A stretch of DNA of 51,866 nt from Flavobacteriales bacterium (GCA_002862785.1 PKDZ01000029.1:1-51866), one strand, 5' to 3'. Shown: positions 25,212 to 34,927, counted from the stretch's first letter. Notes: generated from the sequence alone by a model not told the origin. Program-made: numbers and translations.

Positions 25212-28073
25212 TCAATGGGCCTCCAGCCAATCCTGTCCGGTCTGGGCCTCCACCTCGAGCGGCACAGCCAGCTCGACCGCCTGCTCCATGTGGGAGCAGA
25301 CCAGATCACGGACCGCCTCGACCTCCTCGGTGGGTACATCGAAAACCAGTTCGTCATGCACCTGAAGGATCATGCGCGCCTTGAATCCGCCCTCGTCCAG
25401 CGCCCGATGGATGCGGACCATGGCCATCTTGATGATGTCGGCCGCGGACCCCTGGATGGGGGCGTTGATGGCGTTGCGTTCGGCAAAGCCCCGAACCACC
25501 GCGTTTGCGCTCGTGATGTCGGGCAGCCACCGCTTCCGGCCGAGTACCGTTTCCACGTAGCCGTTCTCCTTGGCTTCCTCCACGACCTGGGTCTGGTAGG
25601 CCTTGAGGTCGGCGAATTCCGCGAAGTAGGCCTCGATGATGCCCTTGGCTTCCCGGCGGGGAATCTTGAGCGTCTCGGCGAGGCCGAAGGCACCCTGTCC
25701 ATACAGGATGCCGAAGTTGACGGCCTTGGCCTGGCTGCGTTGGCCGCGGTCCACTTCTTCGGCGGGCACGCCGAACACCTTGGCTGCCGTGGCCGTGTGA
25801 ATGTCTGCGCCCTCCAGGAATGCGGTGCACAGTCCGCGGTCCCCGCTCAAGGCCGCGACGATGCGCAGCTCCACCTGGCTGTAGTCCGCAGCGAGAAGGA
25901 CGTGGTTCGCATCCCGCGGCACGAAGGCCTTGCGGATCTCACGGCCCCGCTTCGTCCGGATGGGGATGTTCTGCAGATTGGGCTGGGTGCTGCTCAAGCG
26001 GCCCGTCGCCGCCACGGCCTGCATGTATTGGGTGTGGATCCGGCCGGTTTCCGGGTCGACCAGTTCCGGCAATGGCCGGACGTAGGTGGACAAGAGCTTG
26101 TTCAGCTGACGGTACTCCAGCACCTCCGCCACGATGGGGTGGGTGTCCACGAGCTTCTGCAGCACATCCTCTCCGGTGGCGTACTGCCCCGTCTTGGTCT
26201 TCTTGGCCTTGTCGGTGATGACCAGGTGGTCGAACAGGACCTCTCCCAACTGACGGGGGGAGTCGATGGAGAAGGGAACCCCGGCATGGGCCTGGATGGA
26301 CTCGGTCAACGTCCGAAGGTCCTCCTGCAGCCCTTCGGCCATGGCGCCCAGCACGTCCACATCCAGTCGGACGCCCTCCATTTCCATGTCGGCGAGCACC
26401 GGCACCAGCGGCATCTCCACCTCCTCCAGAATGTGCCGCTCCGGCGAGCCGGCCGGCATGCGCGCTTCGAAGACATCGGCCAACCGCAGCGTGATGTCGG
26501 CATCCTCACAGGCGTAGTTCACCACCTCCTCCGGCGGAATGTCCGCCATGGTCTTCTGGTTCTTGCCCTTCTTGCCGAGCAGATCGGTGATGGGAATGGT
26601 CCGGTACCCGAGCTCGTTCTCCGCGAGGACATCCATGCCGTGCTTCTGGTCCGGCTGTAGGACGTAATGGGCGAGCATGGTATCGAACACCTGGCACTCG
26701 ACATCCACCCCGACCCGGCGCATCACCTTGTGGTCGTATTTCCAGTTCTGGGCCACCAGCACCTTCCCCTCTGCCGTCCAGACCGCTGCAAAGGCGTCGA
26801 GCACTTGACGAACAGCGTCGTCTTTCGACTGCGGGGCATCGAGTGACCCGAGCGGCACCGGCACATACCATCCCGTACCCGGTCGGGTCGAGAAGCTCAT
26901 GCCCACGATCCGGGCCTTGCGGGCATCCAATCCTGTGGTTTCCGTGTCAAAGGCGAACCGATCCACCCCCGCCACTTCAGCGCACACCTGCGCCCAAGCC
27001 TCCGGGGTGTCGGCCATCCGGTAGTCCACCTTGTCAGGATTGAAGGCGTCCAACCCTCCTTGCGCGGTGTCTGCACCGGCTCCCGCGGCGTCTCCACCGC
27101 CGCCGAACATGTCCATCTGGGCGTCTCCTCCAGCCACGGAGGCTGAGGCACTCTTGCCGGCGGCGGGAGCGGCGGCCGGTGCAGCGGCATCCCCCAAGAC
27201 CCGACGGGACAACGTCCTGAACTCGAGGGACTCGAATACGGCAGCTAGCTTCTCGGCATCCGGAGCCTCTACGATCATGGCGTCGAAATCCGGCTCCACC
27301 GGCACGTCGAGGGCGATGGTGGCCAGCCGCTTCGACAGCAGGGCCTGCTCCCGGAAATTCTCGAGGTTCTCTTTCTGCTTGCCCTTCAACTCCTCCGTGG
27401 AATCGAGGAGCACCTCCATGGAACCATAATTGCTGAGCAATTTGGCCGCCGTCTTGGGGCCGATGCCCGGAACGCCCGGGATGTTGTCGGCGCTGTCGCC
27501 CATCAGGCCCAGCAGGTCAATCACTTGCTCGGTTCGCTCAATGCCGAACCGTTCGCACACCTCGGCCGGTCCCCAAATCTGTGGCGGATTGCCGGACCGC
27601 CCCGGACGGTACATGCGCACCTTGTCCGTCACCAATTGGGCGTAGTCCTTGTCCGGCGTCATCATGTAGACGTCGAACCCTTCCTCCTCCGCCATGACCG
27701 ACAGCGCACCAATGGTGTCGTCCGCCTCGTAGCCGGGAACCGTGATGGTGGGAATGCGCATCGCTTCGGCCACCTCGAGCACGCGGGGCACACTGGCCCG
27801 GATGTCCTCGGGCGTCTCGTCGCGGTTGGCCTTGTATTCGGTGTACTCCTCGTGCCGAAACGTCGGGCCCGGTGGGTCAAACACGACAGCCAAGTGGGTC
27901 GGCTTTTCGTTCTTCAGAACGTCCAACACCGTGGTCGTGAAGCCGAAAACGGCGCTCGTATTCTGGCCCTTGCTGTTGATCCGGGGGTTCCGGATGAAGG
28001 CATAATACGCCCGGAAAATCAAGGCGTAGGCGTCGAGCAGGAAGAGCTTCTTGTCGGATTCAGCGGTCAGCAT
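25212..28073 (-). CDS. polA: DNA polymerase I
   Basis: Replication and repair polymerase of 953 residues with all three domains. The 5'-3' exonuclease occupies about 1-290 (PGYEADDTIG, GDSADNIPGVPGIGPKTA). The 3'-5' exonuclease occupies about 350-530 and retains FDTETTGLDA and NYACEDADIT, so proofreading residues are present. The polymerase occupies about 560-953 (ADYSQVELRI, QAKAVNFGILYG, LQVHDELVFD). An Ala/Gly-rich linker at about 295-345 carries QMDMF at 319-323, resembling a sliding-clamp binding motif. Start ATG 28073 is supported by MLTAESDKKLFLLDAYALI. Confidence 0.96.
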   Translation of the reverse strand: MLTAESDKKLFLLDAYALIFRAYYAFIRNPRINSKGQNTSAVFGFTTTVLDVLKNEKPTHLAVVFDPPGPTFRHEEYTEYKANRDETPEDIRASVPRVLEVAEAMRIPTITVPGYEADDTIGALSVMAEEEGFDVYMMTPDKDYAQLVTDKVRMYRPGRSGNPPQIWGPAEVCERFGIERTEQVIDLLGLMGDSADNIPGVPGIGPKTAAKLLSNYGSMEVLLDSTEELKGKQKENLENFREQALLSKRLATIALDVPVEPDFDAMIVEAPDAEKLAAVFESLEFRTLSRRVLGDAAAPAAAPAAGKSASASVAGGDAQMDMFGGGGDAAGAGADTAQGGLDAFNPDKVDYRMADTPEAWAQVCAEVAGVDRFAFDTETTGLDARKARIVGMSFSTRPGTGWYVPVPLGSLDAPQSKDDAVRQVLDAFAAVWTAEGKVLVAQNWKYDHKVMRRVGVDVECQVFDTMLAHYVLQPDQKHGMDVLAENELGYRTIPITDLLGKKGKNQKTMADIPPEEVVNYACEDADITLRLADVFEARMPAGSPERHILEEVEMPLVPVLADMEMEGVRLDVDVLGAMAEGLQEDLRTLTESIQAHAGVPFSIDSPRQLGEVLFDHLVITDKAKKTKTGQYATGEDVLQKLVDTHPIVAEVLEYRQLNKLLSTYVRPLPELVDPETGRIHTQYMQAVAATGRLSSTQPNLQNIPIRTKRGREIRKAFVPRDANHVLLAADYSQVELRIVAALSGDRGLCTAFLEGADIHTATAAKVFGVPAEEVDRGQRSQAKAVNFGILYGQGAFGLAETLKIPRREAKGIIEAYFAEFADLKAYQTQVVEEAKENGYVETVLGRKRWLPDITSANAVVRGFAERNAINAPIQGSAADIIKMAMVRIHRALDEGGFKARMILQVHDELVFDVPTEEVEAVRDLVCSHMEQAVELAVPLEVEAQTGQDWLEAH

Positions 28074-28128
28074 GGGGAAGGCAAATTAGCCCGAAGGCCG
28101 CGCCAGACCTCTCTTTTCCGGCCCCTGG

Positions 28129-28632
28129 TTATCGCGACTTGTACACGGGGACCGTGCTGCACGGCTCGCCAAACATCAGCGATTTCACCACAGGCTGGAG
28201 CCGCTCCACAATGCGCATGGACGGCCCGGCGCCCGAAGTCAATCCGCAGCCCTTGACCACGACCCGCTTCCCTGCGTATTCCGCAGGGTCCAGTTCCTCG
28301 GCGATCCGCGCCAGCACCATGGCCTCGAGCTCCTGCGGTTCACAGTCGTGCACACTGCGCGCGACCCCCATGAGCCGGGAGGTCACCAGCATCCAGACCC
28401 ACTCCGGGAGGATGGCCTCCGCACTGCAATGGATGGCCACGTCCGCTCCCTCGAATGGGGTTACGTCGAGGTCTTTCAGCCAGCTCCGGAACTCCTGTTC
28501 GCGGATGGCCAGCCCTTGCCACAGCTGTGGCGCGAGGTCCAGGTCGCGCAACGTCCGCTCTCGCAGCAAAGCCGACAGGTCCAATTGCACGAGGCCACTT
28601 TCCTCGACACGGTTGCGGATGGGGTCCTCCAT
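28129..28632 (-). CDS. DUF2480 family protein
   Basis: A 167-residue cytoplasmic protein confined to Bacteroidota. Recognised from IHCSAEAILPEWVWMLVTSRL-type blocks, VVVKGCG and the C-terminal KSLMFGEPCSTVPVYKSR. Function is unknown. ATG 28632 (MEDPIRNRVEESG) is the family start; a longer upstream frame lies antisense-free but inside the dxs region and is rejected. A CAAGTTTG element lies 34 nt upstream of the start, between it and dxs. Confidence 0.88.
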   Translation of the reverse strand: MEDPIRNRVEESGLVQLDLSALLRERTLRDLDLAPQLWQGLAIREQEFRSWLKDLDVTPFEGADVAIHCSAEAILPEWVWMLVTSRLMGVARSVHDCEPQELEAMVLARIAEELDPAEYAGKRVVVKGCGLTSGAGPSMRIVERLQPVVKSLMFGEPCSTVPVYKSR

Positions 28633-28666
28633 GGGTGCGAAGGTCGCTCCACGGGCGGGGTTCGAA

Positions 28667-28674
28667 CAAACTTG
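28667..28674 (-). promoter_or_regulatory. Possible -7 element (CAAGTTTG) of the DUF2480 gene
   Basis: Seven of eight positions match TAnnTTTG; it ends 34 nt before the DUF2480 ATG. The context AAGTTTGTTC is shared with the element upstream of dxs. Confidence 0.35.
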
Positions 28675-28684
28675 AGCTGGGGGA

Positions 28685-30625
28685 TCAGCCGGCCTTCTGG
28701 GCACCGGCGCGGGCGCCGACCAAATTGCGGGCGGCGGCGGCGATGTCGTCGACGTTGTAGCCGCACTCGGAGTAGAGCTCGGACTGCGTGCCATGCTCGA
28801 TCCAGCGGTCCGGGACACCGAGTCGCACCACGCGGGACGTGTAGCCTTGATCGGCAGCGAATTCCAGTACTGCACTGCCCATGCCGCCCTGAATGCAGCC
28901 ATCCTCGATGGTCACCACCTTGTCGAATTTGCCGAACACCTCGTGGAGCAAAGTCTCGTCCAGCGGCTTCACGAACCGCATGTCGTACATGGCGGCGGAG
29001 ATGCCCTCTGCCTCAAGCTGTTCTGCAGCCTGGAGGGCATGGTTGCCGAGGTGACCGATGCCGAGGATGGCGATGTCCTCACCGGTCCGCACGCGGCGGC
29101 CCGTGCCCACCTTGATCTTGCGCAACGGCGTCTTCCACTCGGTCATGACCCCTTGGCCCCGCGGGTAGCGGATGCTGAATGGGCCATGATCGTCGGCGGA
29201 AGCCGTGTACATGAGGTTGCGCAACTCCTCCTCGTTCATGGGAGCGGAGACGATCATGTTGGGGATGCACCGCATGTAGGCGAGGTCGAACACGCCATGG
29301 TGCGTGGGTCCATCAGCACCAGCCATGCCGCCGCGGTCAAGACAGAACACCACGTGGAGCTTCTGAAGGGCCACGTCGTGGAGCACTTGGTCGTAGGCCC
29401 GTTGCATGAAGGTGCTGTAGATGTTGCAGAATGGCACCAGGCCCTGCGTGGCCATGCCCGCTGAGAAGGTGACGGCGTGCTGCTCGGCGATGCCGACGTC
29501 GAAGGCGCGCTCCGGCATGGCCTCCATCATGAACTTCAGCGAGCATCCGGTCGGCATGGCCGGGGTCACGCCGACGATGCGCTCGTCTTTTTCGGCAAGC
29601 TCGATGATGGTGTGACCGAAGACGTCCTGGTATTTCGGCGGCGCGGGGGCCTTGGGCGCGACCTTGATGATCTCGCCGGTGTCCTTGTTGAACAGCCCCG
29701 GGGCATGCCACTTGGTCGGGCTGCCCGCCTCGGCCGGCGCATAGCCCTTGCCCTTGGTCGTGATGAGATGCAGGAGCTTGGGACCGGGAATGTCCTTGAG
29801 GTCGCGCAGCACGTGCTCGACTTGTTCCACATCATGGCCATCGATGGGGCCGAAGTAGCGGAAGTTGAGCGACTCGAAGAGGTTGGATTGCTTGAGCAGG
29901 GACCCCTTGACCATGTCGCTCACCTTGGAGGCAATGGTTTGGGCGTCCGGGCCGAATTTGGAGACTTTGCCCAGCAACTGCCACACCTCATCCTTGACGC
30001 GGTTGTACGTATGGGAAGTGGTGATGTCCGTGAGGTAATCCTTCAACGCCCCGACGTTGGGGTCAATTGACATGCAGTTGTCGTTGAGGATCACGATCAT
30101 GTCGTTGTCCTGCCATCCGCCGTGGTTCAGACCCTCGAAGGCGAGGCCCGCGGTCATGGCCCCGTCGCCGATGACGGCGATGTGCTGGCGCTTGTCCCCC
30201 TTGAGCTTGTTGGCCACCGACATGCCGAGGGCCGCGCTGATGCTGGTGGAGCTGTGGCCCACGCCGAAGGTGTCGTACTCGCTCTCAGTCCGCTTCGGAA
30301 ATCCGCTGAGGCCATTGTGGACACGGTTGGTGTGGAACCGGTCCCGGCGCCCCGTCAAAATCTTGTGCCCGTAGGCCTGATGGCCGACGTCCCAGACAAT
30401 CTGGTCCTCGGGGGTGTTGAAGACGTAGTGCAGGGCCACTGTCAATTCGACCACCCCGAGGCTGGCGCCGAAGTGACCGCCCTTTTCACTGACCACATCC
30501 ACGATGAATTGACGCAACTCGTCGCAGACCTGGGGAAGCTCCTCGACCCCGAATTCACGGCGCAGATCGGCAGGCTCGGTGATCTTCGAGAGGAGGGGGC
30601 CGGCGGCGTAAGGTTGGTCGGACAT
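28685..30625 (-). CDS. dxs: 1-deoxy-D-xylulose-5-phosphate synthase
   Basis: First enzyme of the MEP isoprenoid pathway; its product also feeds pyridoxal and thiamine synthesis. The 646-residue thiamine-diphosphate enzyme has GGHFGASLGVVELTVALH, DVGHQAYGHKILTGR, the TPP motif GDGAMTAGLAFEGLNHGG...NDN, the pyrimidine-domain GIAEQHAVTFSAGMA and DRGGMAGADGPTHHG. Length and order are standard. It supplies precursor for uppS and pdxJ in this window. Confidence 0.97.
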   Translation of the reverse strand: MSDQPYAAGPLLSKITEPADLRREFGVEELPQVCDELRQFIVDVVSEKGGHFGASLGVVELTVALHYVFNTPEDQIVWDVGHQAYGHKILTGRRDRFHTNRVHNGLSGFPKRTESEYDTFGVGHSSTSISAALGMSVANKLKGDKRQHIAVIGDGAMTAGLAFEGLNHGGWQDNDMIVILNDNCMSIDPNVGALKDYLTDITTSHTYNRVKDEVWQLLGKVSKFGPDAQTIASKVSDMVKGSLLKQSNLFESLNFRYFGPIDGHDVEQVEHVLRDLKDIPGPKLLHLITTKGKGYAPAEAGSPTKWHAPGLFNKDTGEIIKVAPKAPAPPKYQDVFGHTIIELAEKDERIVGVTPAMPTGCSLKFMMEAMPERAFDVGIAEQHAVTFSAGMATQGLVPFCNIYSTFMQRAYDQVLHDVALQKLHVVFCLDRGGMAGADGPTHHGVFDLAYMRCIPNMIVSAPMNEEELRNLMYTASADDHGPFSIRYPRGQGVMTEWKTPLRKIKVGTGRRVRTGEDIAILGIGHLGNHALQAAEQLEAEGISAAMYDMRFVKPLDETLLHEVFGKFDKVVTIEDGCIQGGMGSAVLEFAADQGYTSRVVRLGVPDRWIEHGTQSELYSECGYNVDDIAAAARNLVGARAGAQKAG

Positions 30626-30660
30626 GGTGAAACCCGGTGAATGCGGGCGTGGGGTAGGAA

Positions 30661-30668
30661 CAAACTTA
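30661..30668 (-). promoter_or_regulatory. Putative -7 element (TAAGTTTG) of dxs
   Basis: An exact TAnnTTTG match on the minus strand, ending 35 nt before the dxs ATG in the 120-nt purQ-dxs gap. No convincing -33 TTG was found. Otherwise the gap shows nothing. Confidence 0.5.
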
Positions 30669-30745
30669 ACCCTTTCATGTTCCCGTCCACCCCCGGGAAG
30701 CGTGAAGGAAGCCGAAGCGCGGCAGAGTGGGGTCGGGCGCCGGAA

Positions 30746-31459
30746 TCAGACCGCCGCTACGGCGGTGGAGAGGGCGGCAAGCATGGCCCGGCCATCGGTG
30801 TTGCCGAGGGCTTCGCTGCAAGCGCGCTCAGGGTGGGGCATCATGCCGAACACATTGCCTTCGGCGTTGCAGACGCCGGCGATGTTCTCGATGGATCCGT
30901 TGGGGTTGAATTCGTCGCCGATGCCACCATCCGGCCCACAATAGCGGAACAGAATCTGGTCTCCGTCCTCGAGGGCGTCGAGCCCGGCATCATCAATGGT
31001 ATAGTTGCCTTCGCCGTGGGCGATGGGAATGCACAGCGGCTGCCCATCCGGCAGCCCCGCCGTCATGGGAGCCATGAGCGACTCGGGGCGCAGGAGCACA
31101 TTCCGACAGATGAACTTCCGGCTCTCATTGTGGCGGAGGGCGCCCGGAAGGAGTCCAGCCTCGCAAAGCACCTGGAAACCATTGCAGACACCGAGGACAA
31201 GGCCGCCTCGGCCCGCGTGGGCCACCACCTCATCCATGATGGGCGAGAAACGCGCGATGGCTCCACTGCGGAGATAGTCTCCGTAGCTGAAGCCACCGGG
31301 CAGGACCACCAAGTCGACCCCCTTGAGGTCGCGGTCCTTGTGCCAGAGCCGCTCGACGTGGAACCCGAGTTCCGTGCCGAGGGCGTATTCCATGTCATGG
31401 TCGCAATTGGACCCCGGGAAGGTGATGACGCCAACTTTCACGCTGGCGAAGTTCGGCAT
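30746..31459 (-). CDS. purQ: Phosphoribosylformylglycinamidine synthase subunit PurQ
   Basis: Glutaminase subunit of FGAM synthase in purine synthesis. The class I amidotransferase pattern is complete: GVITFPGSNCDHD, PGGFSYGDYLRSGAIA, the nucleophile in LGVCNGFQ (Cys92) and HPERA (His209, Glu211). 237 residues, the normal length for the small-subunit form, which implies separate purL and purS genes elsewhere. It starts 12 nt after a large surface protein gene, an odd neighbour for a purine gene. purD lies 3.7 kb upstream on the same strand. Confidence 0.95.
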   Translation of the reverse strand: MPNFASVKVGVITFPGSNCDHDMEYALGTELGFHVERLWHKDRDLKGVDLVVLPGGFSYGDYLRSGAIARFSPIMDEVVAHAGRGGLVLGVCNGFQVLCEAGLLPGALRHNESRKFICRNVLLRPESLMAPMTAGLPDGQPLCIPIAHGEGNYTIDDAGLDALEDGDQILFRYCGPDGGIGDEFNPNGSIENIAGVCNAEGNVFGMMPHPERACSEALGNTDGRAMLAALSTAVAAV

Positions 31460-31471
31460 CCCGGTTCAGAT

Positions 31472-33961
31472 TCAGCGGGCCAATCGCCAAGTCTTTTGCC
31501 GGCCCGAGATTTCGCCCGACCAGCGGATGAGGGAGACCACTGGGAGAACCGACGGATCCAGCATCACCGGCTCTCCAGCGAAGCCTTGGACTCGGTGGAC
31601 CTGGCGGCCCGTCAAGTCGAAGATGTCGAGGGAAAAGGCCTCCTCCGGGTGCAGCACGGACCAGCCGTCTGCCTTGCGTTCGAGAATGGGGTCGGTGCCC
31701 GTGGACAGGGAGCCCACGCTGCTGACGACCTCCACGGTCACCACCAGCTGGTGCGTGTCGGAGCAGTAATCGTTCCAAGCGTTCAGCCCCACCGTGTAGG
31801 CGCCTCCCGCTGTGTAGGCGTAGACCGGGGCCGCATCGGTGCTCGCTCCGCCGTCCCCGAAGTTCCACTGGTAGGCCGTCGCCCCGGTGCTCGTGTTGGT
31901 GAAGACCACTTCGGCCTCGCCATCGATGAGCGCAACCACCGCGTTGTCCACCTCGGCATCGGCCGTGACATGCGGCGCGGCGAGGACTTCCACCGTCGTG
32001 CTGTCTGCGCACCCGGCGGCATCCGTGATCACGGCGCTGAACACCCCGGCCTCGGTCACCTCGATGGAAGCGCCCTCGGCTCCGTGGTCCCACGCCACCG
32101 TGTAGGGGGCATACCCCCCGTCGATGTCGAGGCTCACGCCACCGTGGTCGTCATAGCAACCGATGTGGTCGGGCATGGCCACCACATCGAAGGGGGCGGT
32201 GCCCGATCCTCCGGCGCTGACCTCCACGGTCTTCACGATGTCAGCGCAGCCATCGGTGATGGCCGTGACGGTGTACGTGCCGACGGCCAATCCGGAGAAG
32301 GTACCGGAGGCGCCGTCTCCAGAGAAGGTGCCCGCCGGATCCCCGGCGGCGTCGACCAACGCGAAGCTGGTCGTGAGGTCCGGTCCGGCCACCGCGATGG
32401 TGCCGTCCTGGGCGCTCTCGCATGCGGCATCGGTGGACGCCGCCGTCAAGGTCCCGCCCACAATCAGGTTGAACCGATGGTGATCGGACCCATTGGTCGG
32501 AGAGAATTCATAGCTGAAGCCCGGCTCGATGCCGCCTGTCCAGCCCGTCTCGATGTCCTCTAGGATGAGGCAGAGATTCTCGGCCAAATCCGGCGCCTCC
32601 AGCGTCAACAGGGTGCCGATGCCCGCCTTGATCCAAATGGGAATCGTTTGCGCAACATCGCTCGTGCGGTTCACCATCACGCTCACGGAGTCCGCCGTCT
32701 GAGAATAGAGATCCAAATTGTTTCGGCCGCGGAAGGAAGAAGCAAACTGGGCATCCTCGTTCCAATTGAAGGCTTCTTCCCCTCCTCCGAGGACAATGGC
32801 ACACTGCTCAACGAGCAGTCCGTTGCCCATCTCGAGAATCAGCATGGACTCAGGAATGGTGGTGGACTGCGCCTTCCACGTGCTGTGGTCCACCAGGCTT
32901 TCGTGACCAAATGACCAATTGTAAGCGGTATCGGCAATGGTCCAGAAGGCCTCTCCCGGCGCCACGATTCCAGCACGTCCAAATTGACCCACGCCCCCGA
33001 CCTGGGCCACCCACGTCTGCAGAGAGTCGACCCAGTGATAGGTTGCGCCCATTGTTCCGGGTCCATTCGTCGCCGTGGCCCCCAAGTCAACGTATCCCGT
33101 GAGGGGATTGGACAACAGGTTCCAACCGCGCCAGGAGGCACTGCTCGCCTCGGCCGTCACGGGGATGGCCGTCTGCAGAACCGCCTCCCCGTCAATGTGG
33201 TAGCTGTAGGTGCCCGCGGGAAGGGAGCAGGTGAAGCCCTGTCCGTTTTCCATCTCATCCGTGCCCACCAGATTGAGGTAGGACGTCGTGGCCTCGGTCC
33301 AATCCTTGGCGTACACCGCACCCGGTTGATCCAGCATGACGCTCGCTTGCGCACCAGATACACCTGACCCCATCTGGTGGGTGTAAGGACTCGTCTTGGT
33401 CCAATCGAAGCGACGGGCCACGCCTCCGGAAAGGGAGCCTCCCGATGCCGTGATGCCCGCCTCGCCGTCGAGGACCAGCAGACCGCCGGTCACCACATCG
33501 GCTGTGGCGATGTCAAGGGTCTTCGTGATGGTCACCACGTCGGCCAAGGTCATCTCTCCTTCGCCACAATCCAGGTGGGCCAGCGTGGCCGGACCACAGG
33601 TGTGGGGGCCCTCGCCGACAAACACCACGCGTCCCTCCCCCTGGACCTCACCGGCCGAGGCGAAGGCCTCTGTGACTTCGAGCAGCGCATTCGTCGGCAA
33701 GCCGAGGGTGGCTCCGGCCGAGATGCCCAGCGTCTCTGCCCGGACCGTGTCCGTGCCGGCCACGGAAACCGAGTGGCCATCGAGGATGCTCACGTCATGA
33801 GAGGCTCCGGGGATGCAAGCGCAATCCCAAGTCGCGACATCGTTCCAGGCACCGGACTGCACGGAGGCAACCAGTTCGCCGGAAGCGGTGCTGCCGTCGC
33901 CCGTCTGGGCGAAGGCGGAAGCGGAGAAGACAACGAGAAGAAGGGTAATGAGGTGCTTCAT
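31472..33961 (-). CDS. Large secreted protein with PKD domain and T9SS-like C-terminus
   Basis: An 829-residue exported protein. The signal peptide is MKHLITLLLVVFSASAFA. Next comes a G8-like beta region with GAWNDVATWDCACIPGAS and repeated turns. The centre is rich in aromatic strands. A PKD domain lies near 655-740 (YQWNFGDGGAST). The C-terminal region, about 80 residues, has SLDIFDLTGRQVHRV and a terminal strand ending KTWRLAR, resembling a T9SS type A sorting domain. It is probably secreted and surface-attached or released. Binding target is unknown. It lies between a DUF6427 membrane protein and purQ. Confidence 0.75.
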   Translation of the reverse strand: MKHLITLLLVVFSASAFAQTGDGSTASGELVASVQSGAWNDVATWDCACIPGASHDVSILDGHSVSVAGTDTVRAETLGISAGATLGLPTNALLEVTEAFASAGEVQGEGRVVFVGEGPHTCGPATLAHLDCGEGEMTLADVVTITKTLDIATADVVTGGLLVLDGEAGITASGGSLSGGVARRFDWTKTSPYTHQMGSGVSGAQASVMLDQPGAVYAKDWTEATTSYLNLVGTDEMENGQGFTCSLPAGTYSYHIDGEAVLQTAIPVTAEASSASWRGWNLLSNPLTGYVDLGATATNGPGTMGATYHWVDSLQTWVAQVGGVGQFGRAGIVAPGEAFWTIADTAYNWSFGHESLVDHSTWKAQSTTIPESMLILEMGNGLLVEQCAIVLGGGEEAFNWNEDAQFASSFRGRNNLDLYSQTADSVSVMVNRTSDVAQTIPIWIKAGIGTLLTLEAPDLAENLCLILEDIETGWTGGIEPGFSYEFSPTNGSDHHRFNLIVGGTLTAASTDAACESAQDGTIAVAGPDLTTSFALVDAAGDPAGTFSGDGASGTFSGLAVGTYTVTAITDGCADIVKTVEVSAGGSGTAPFDVVAMPDHIGCYDDHGGVSLDIDGGYAPYTVAWDHGAEGASIEVTEAGVFSAVITDAAGCADSTTVEVLAAPHVTADAEVDNAVVALIDGEAEVVFTNTSTGATAYQWNFGDGGASTDAAPVYAYTAGGAYTVGLNAWNDYCSDTHQLVVTVEVVSSVGSLSTGTDPILERKADGWSVLHPEEAFSLDIFDLTGRQVHRVQGFAGEPVMLDPSVLPVVSLIRWSGEISGRQKTWRLAR

Positions 33962-33994
33962 GCGCCCCCATACGGCCTGCAATCGCAGAAGGTT

Positions 33995-34906
33995 TCATCC
34001 CCAAGACAGCCAGGGCCAGACGGCGCTGGCCATGGCCACCGCCACGAGAACCCAAGGCACCCATTGCGTTCCCTTCCACCGGGGAGGAAAACACCAACCA
34101 ATGGTCCACGCACAGAACAGCCCTCCCGCAAAAAGAGCGTGATGGGACCAGTCCGGACCGGTCCTTTCCATGACGCCGAATGCGCTCAGGAGAAGGCCGC
34201 CTACCGCCACCCATTGGGTCAATCGCCTCGCAGTCCGTTGTCGGGCGGTCGCCCGGGCCAGCGACTGCTGCCGGAGCAACCACCCCGTCGCCCCGAACAC
34301 CAGCCATGGGAGAACAAGCCATGGCTCCCAGGGGCTCTCGGGGACGGCCTCCCACAAGGGAAGCGGCGTTCTCAGCAACCAGGTCAAGGCGGGCAAGACA
34401 CCCCACGACACGGCGAAACCCAGCAGAAGTGACAGCGTCTCCGCCGGACGGAATGGGCGCAAGCCCACACAGCCCAAAGGCAACAGGAGAGCCCACAGGG
34501 CCATGGAAGTCCAGAGCAGCCCGGCCACACCGAGGTGGACCCCCATCCAGAACAGGGCAGAATTGCGCCCCGACTCCTCCTCCGAAATCCGCAAGGCCTG
34601 GCGCAGGGCGGCCAACACGAAGAACCCCGACCACCACAGTCGGAAGGAGGAACTTGGCAGAAAGGGAATGGCCCACAGGACGAACACCCAGCCGGGAATG
34701 GAGGTCGGCCGCGTCCTCATCCGGGATTCCAGATGGGCCATGTGGATCATGCGGGCCGAAGCGAGGATGCCGAGAAACCCAAGCCCCTCCTCTACATCCG
34801 GTCCCGATTCGCCGACACCCATGGACGCCAGACCCCAAAGCAGGGCCGCCGTGAGGGGCACGATGACCCACGCGGCGGGTTGATTGGACTGGAGAAGCCG
34901 AAGCAT
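33995..34906 (-). CDS. DUF6427-like polytopic membrane protein
   Basis: About 303 residues with eight or more hydrophobic helices rich in Trp and Leu. Starts MLRLLQSNQPAAWVIVP at ATG 34906; a TTG two codons upstream is possible. Flavobacterial DUF6427 proteins have the same short N-terminal motif and lie beside purD and a DUF6341 gene, as here, so the family call leans on synteny as well as sequence. Function unknown. Confidence 0.65.
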   Translation of the reverse strand: MLRLLQSNQPAAWVIVPLTAALLWGLASMGVGESGPDVEEGLGFLGILASARMIHMAHLESRMRTRPTSIPGWVFVLWAIPFLPSSSFRLWWSGFFVLAALRQALRISEEESGRNSALFWMGVHLGVAGLLWTSMALWALLLPLGCVGLRPFRPAETLSLLLGFAVSWGVLPALTWLLRTPLPLWEAVPESPWEPWLVLPWLVFGATGWLLRQQSLARATARQRTARRLTQWVAVGGLLLSAFGVMERTGPDWSHHALFAGGLFCAWTIGWCFPPRWKGTQWVPWVLVAVAMASAVWPWLSWG

Positions 34907-34909
34907 GCC

Positions 34910-34917
34910 CAAAGGTG
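34910..34917 (-). promoter_or_regulatory. Possible -7 element (CACCTTTG) of the DUF6427-like gene
   Basis: Seven of eight positions match TAnnTTTG; it ends just 3 nt before the ATG at 34906. It lies 2 nt from the opposing element at 34920, so the two could hardly be occupied together. Confidence 0.3.
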
Positions 34918-34919
34918 CC

Positions 34920-34927
34920 TATTTTCG
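34920..34927 (+). promoter_or_regulatory. Putative -7 element (TATTTTCG) of the DUF6341 gene
   Basis: TATTTTCG ends 18 nt before the ATG at 34946 and is identical to the element before the upstream ompH gene. Confidence 0.4.

Noticed and set aside
25152-26660. Plus-strand frame of about 500 codons opposite polA
   Set aside because: Antisense shadow of the PolA polymerase domain; low-complexity His/Gly/Asp residues.
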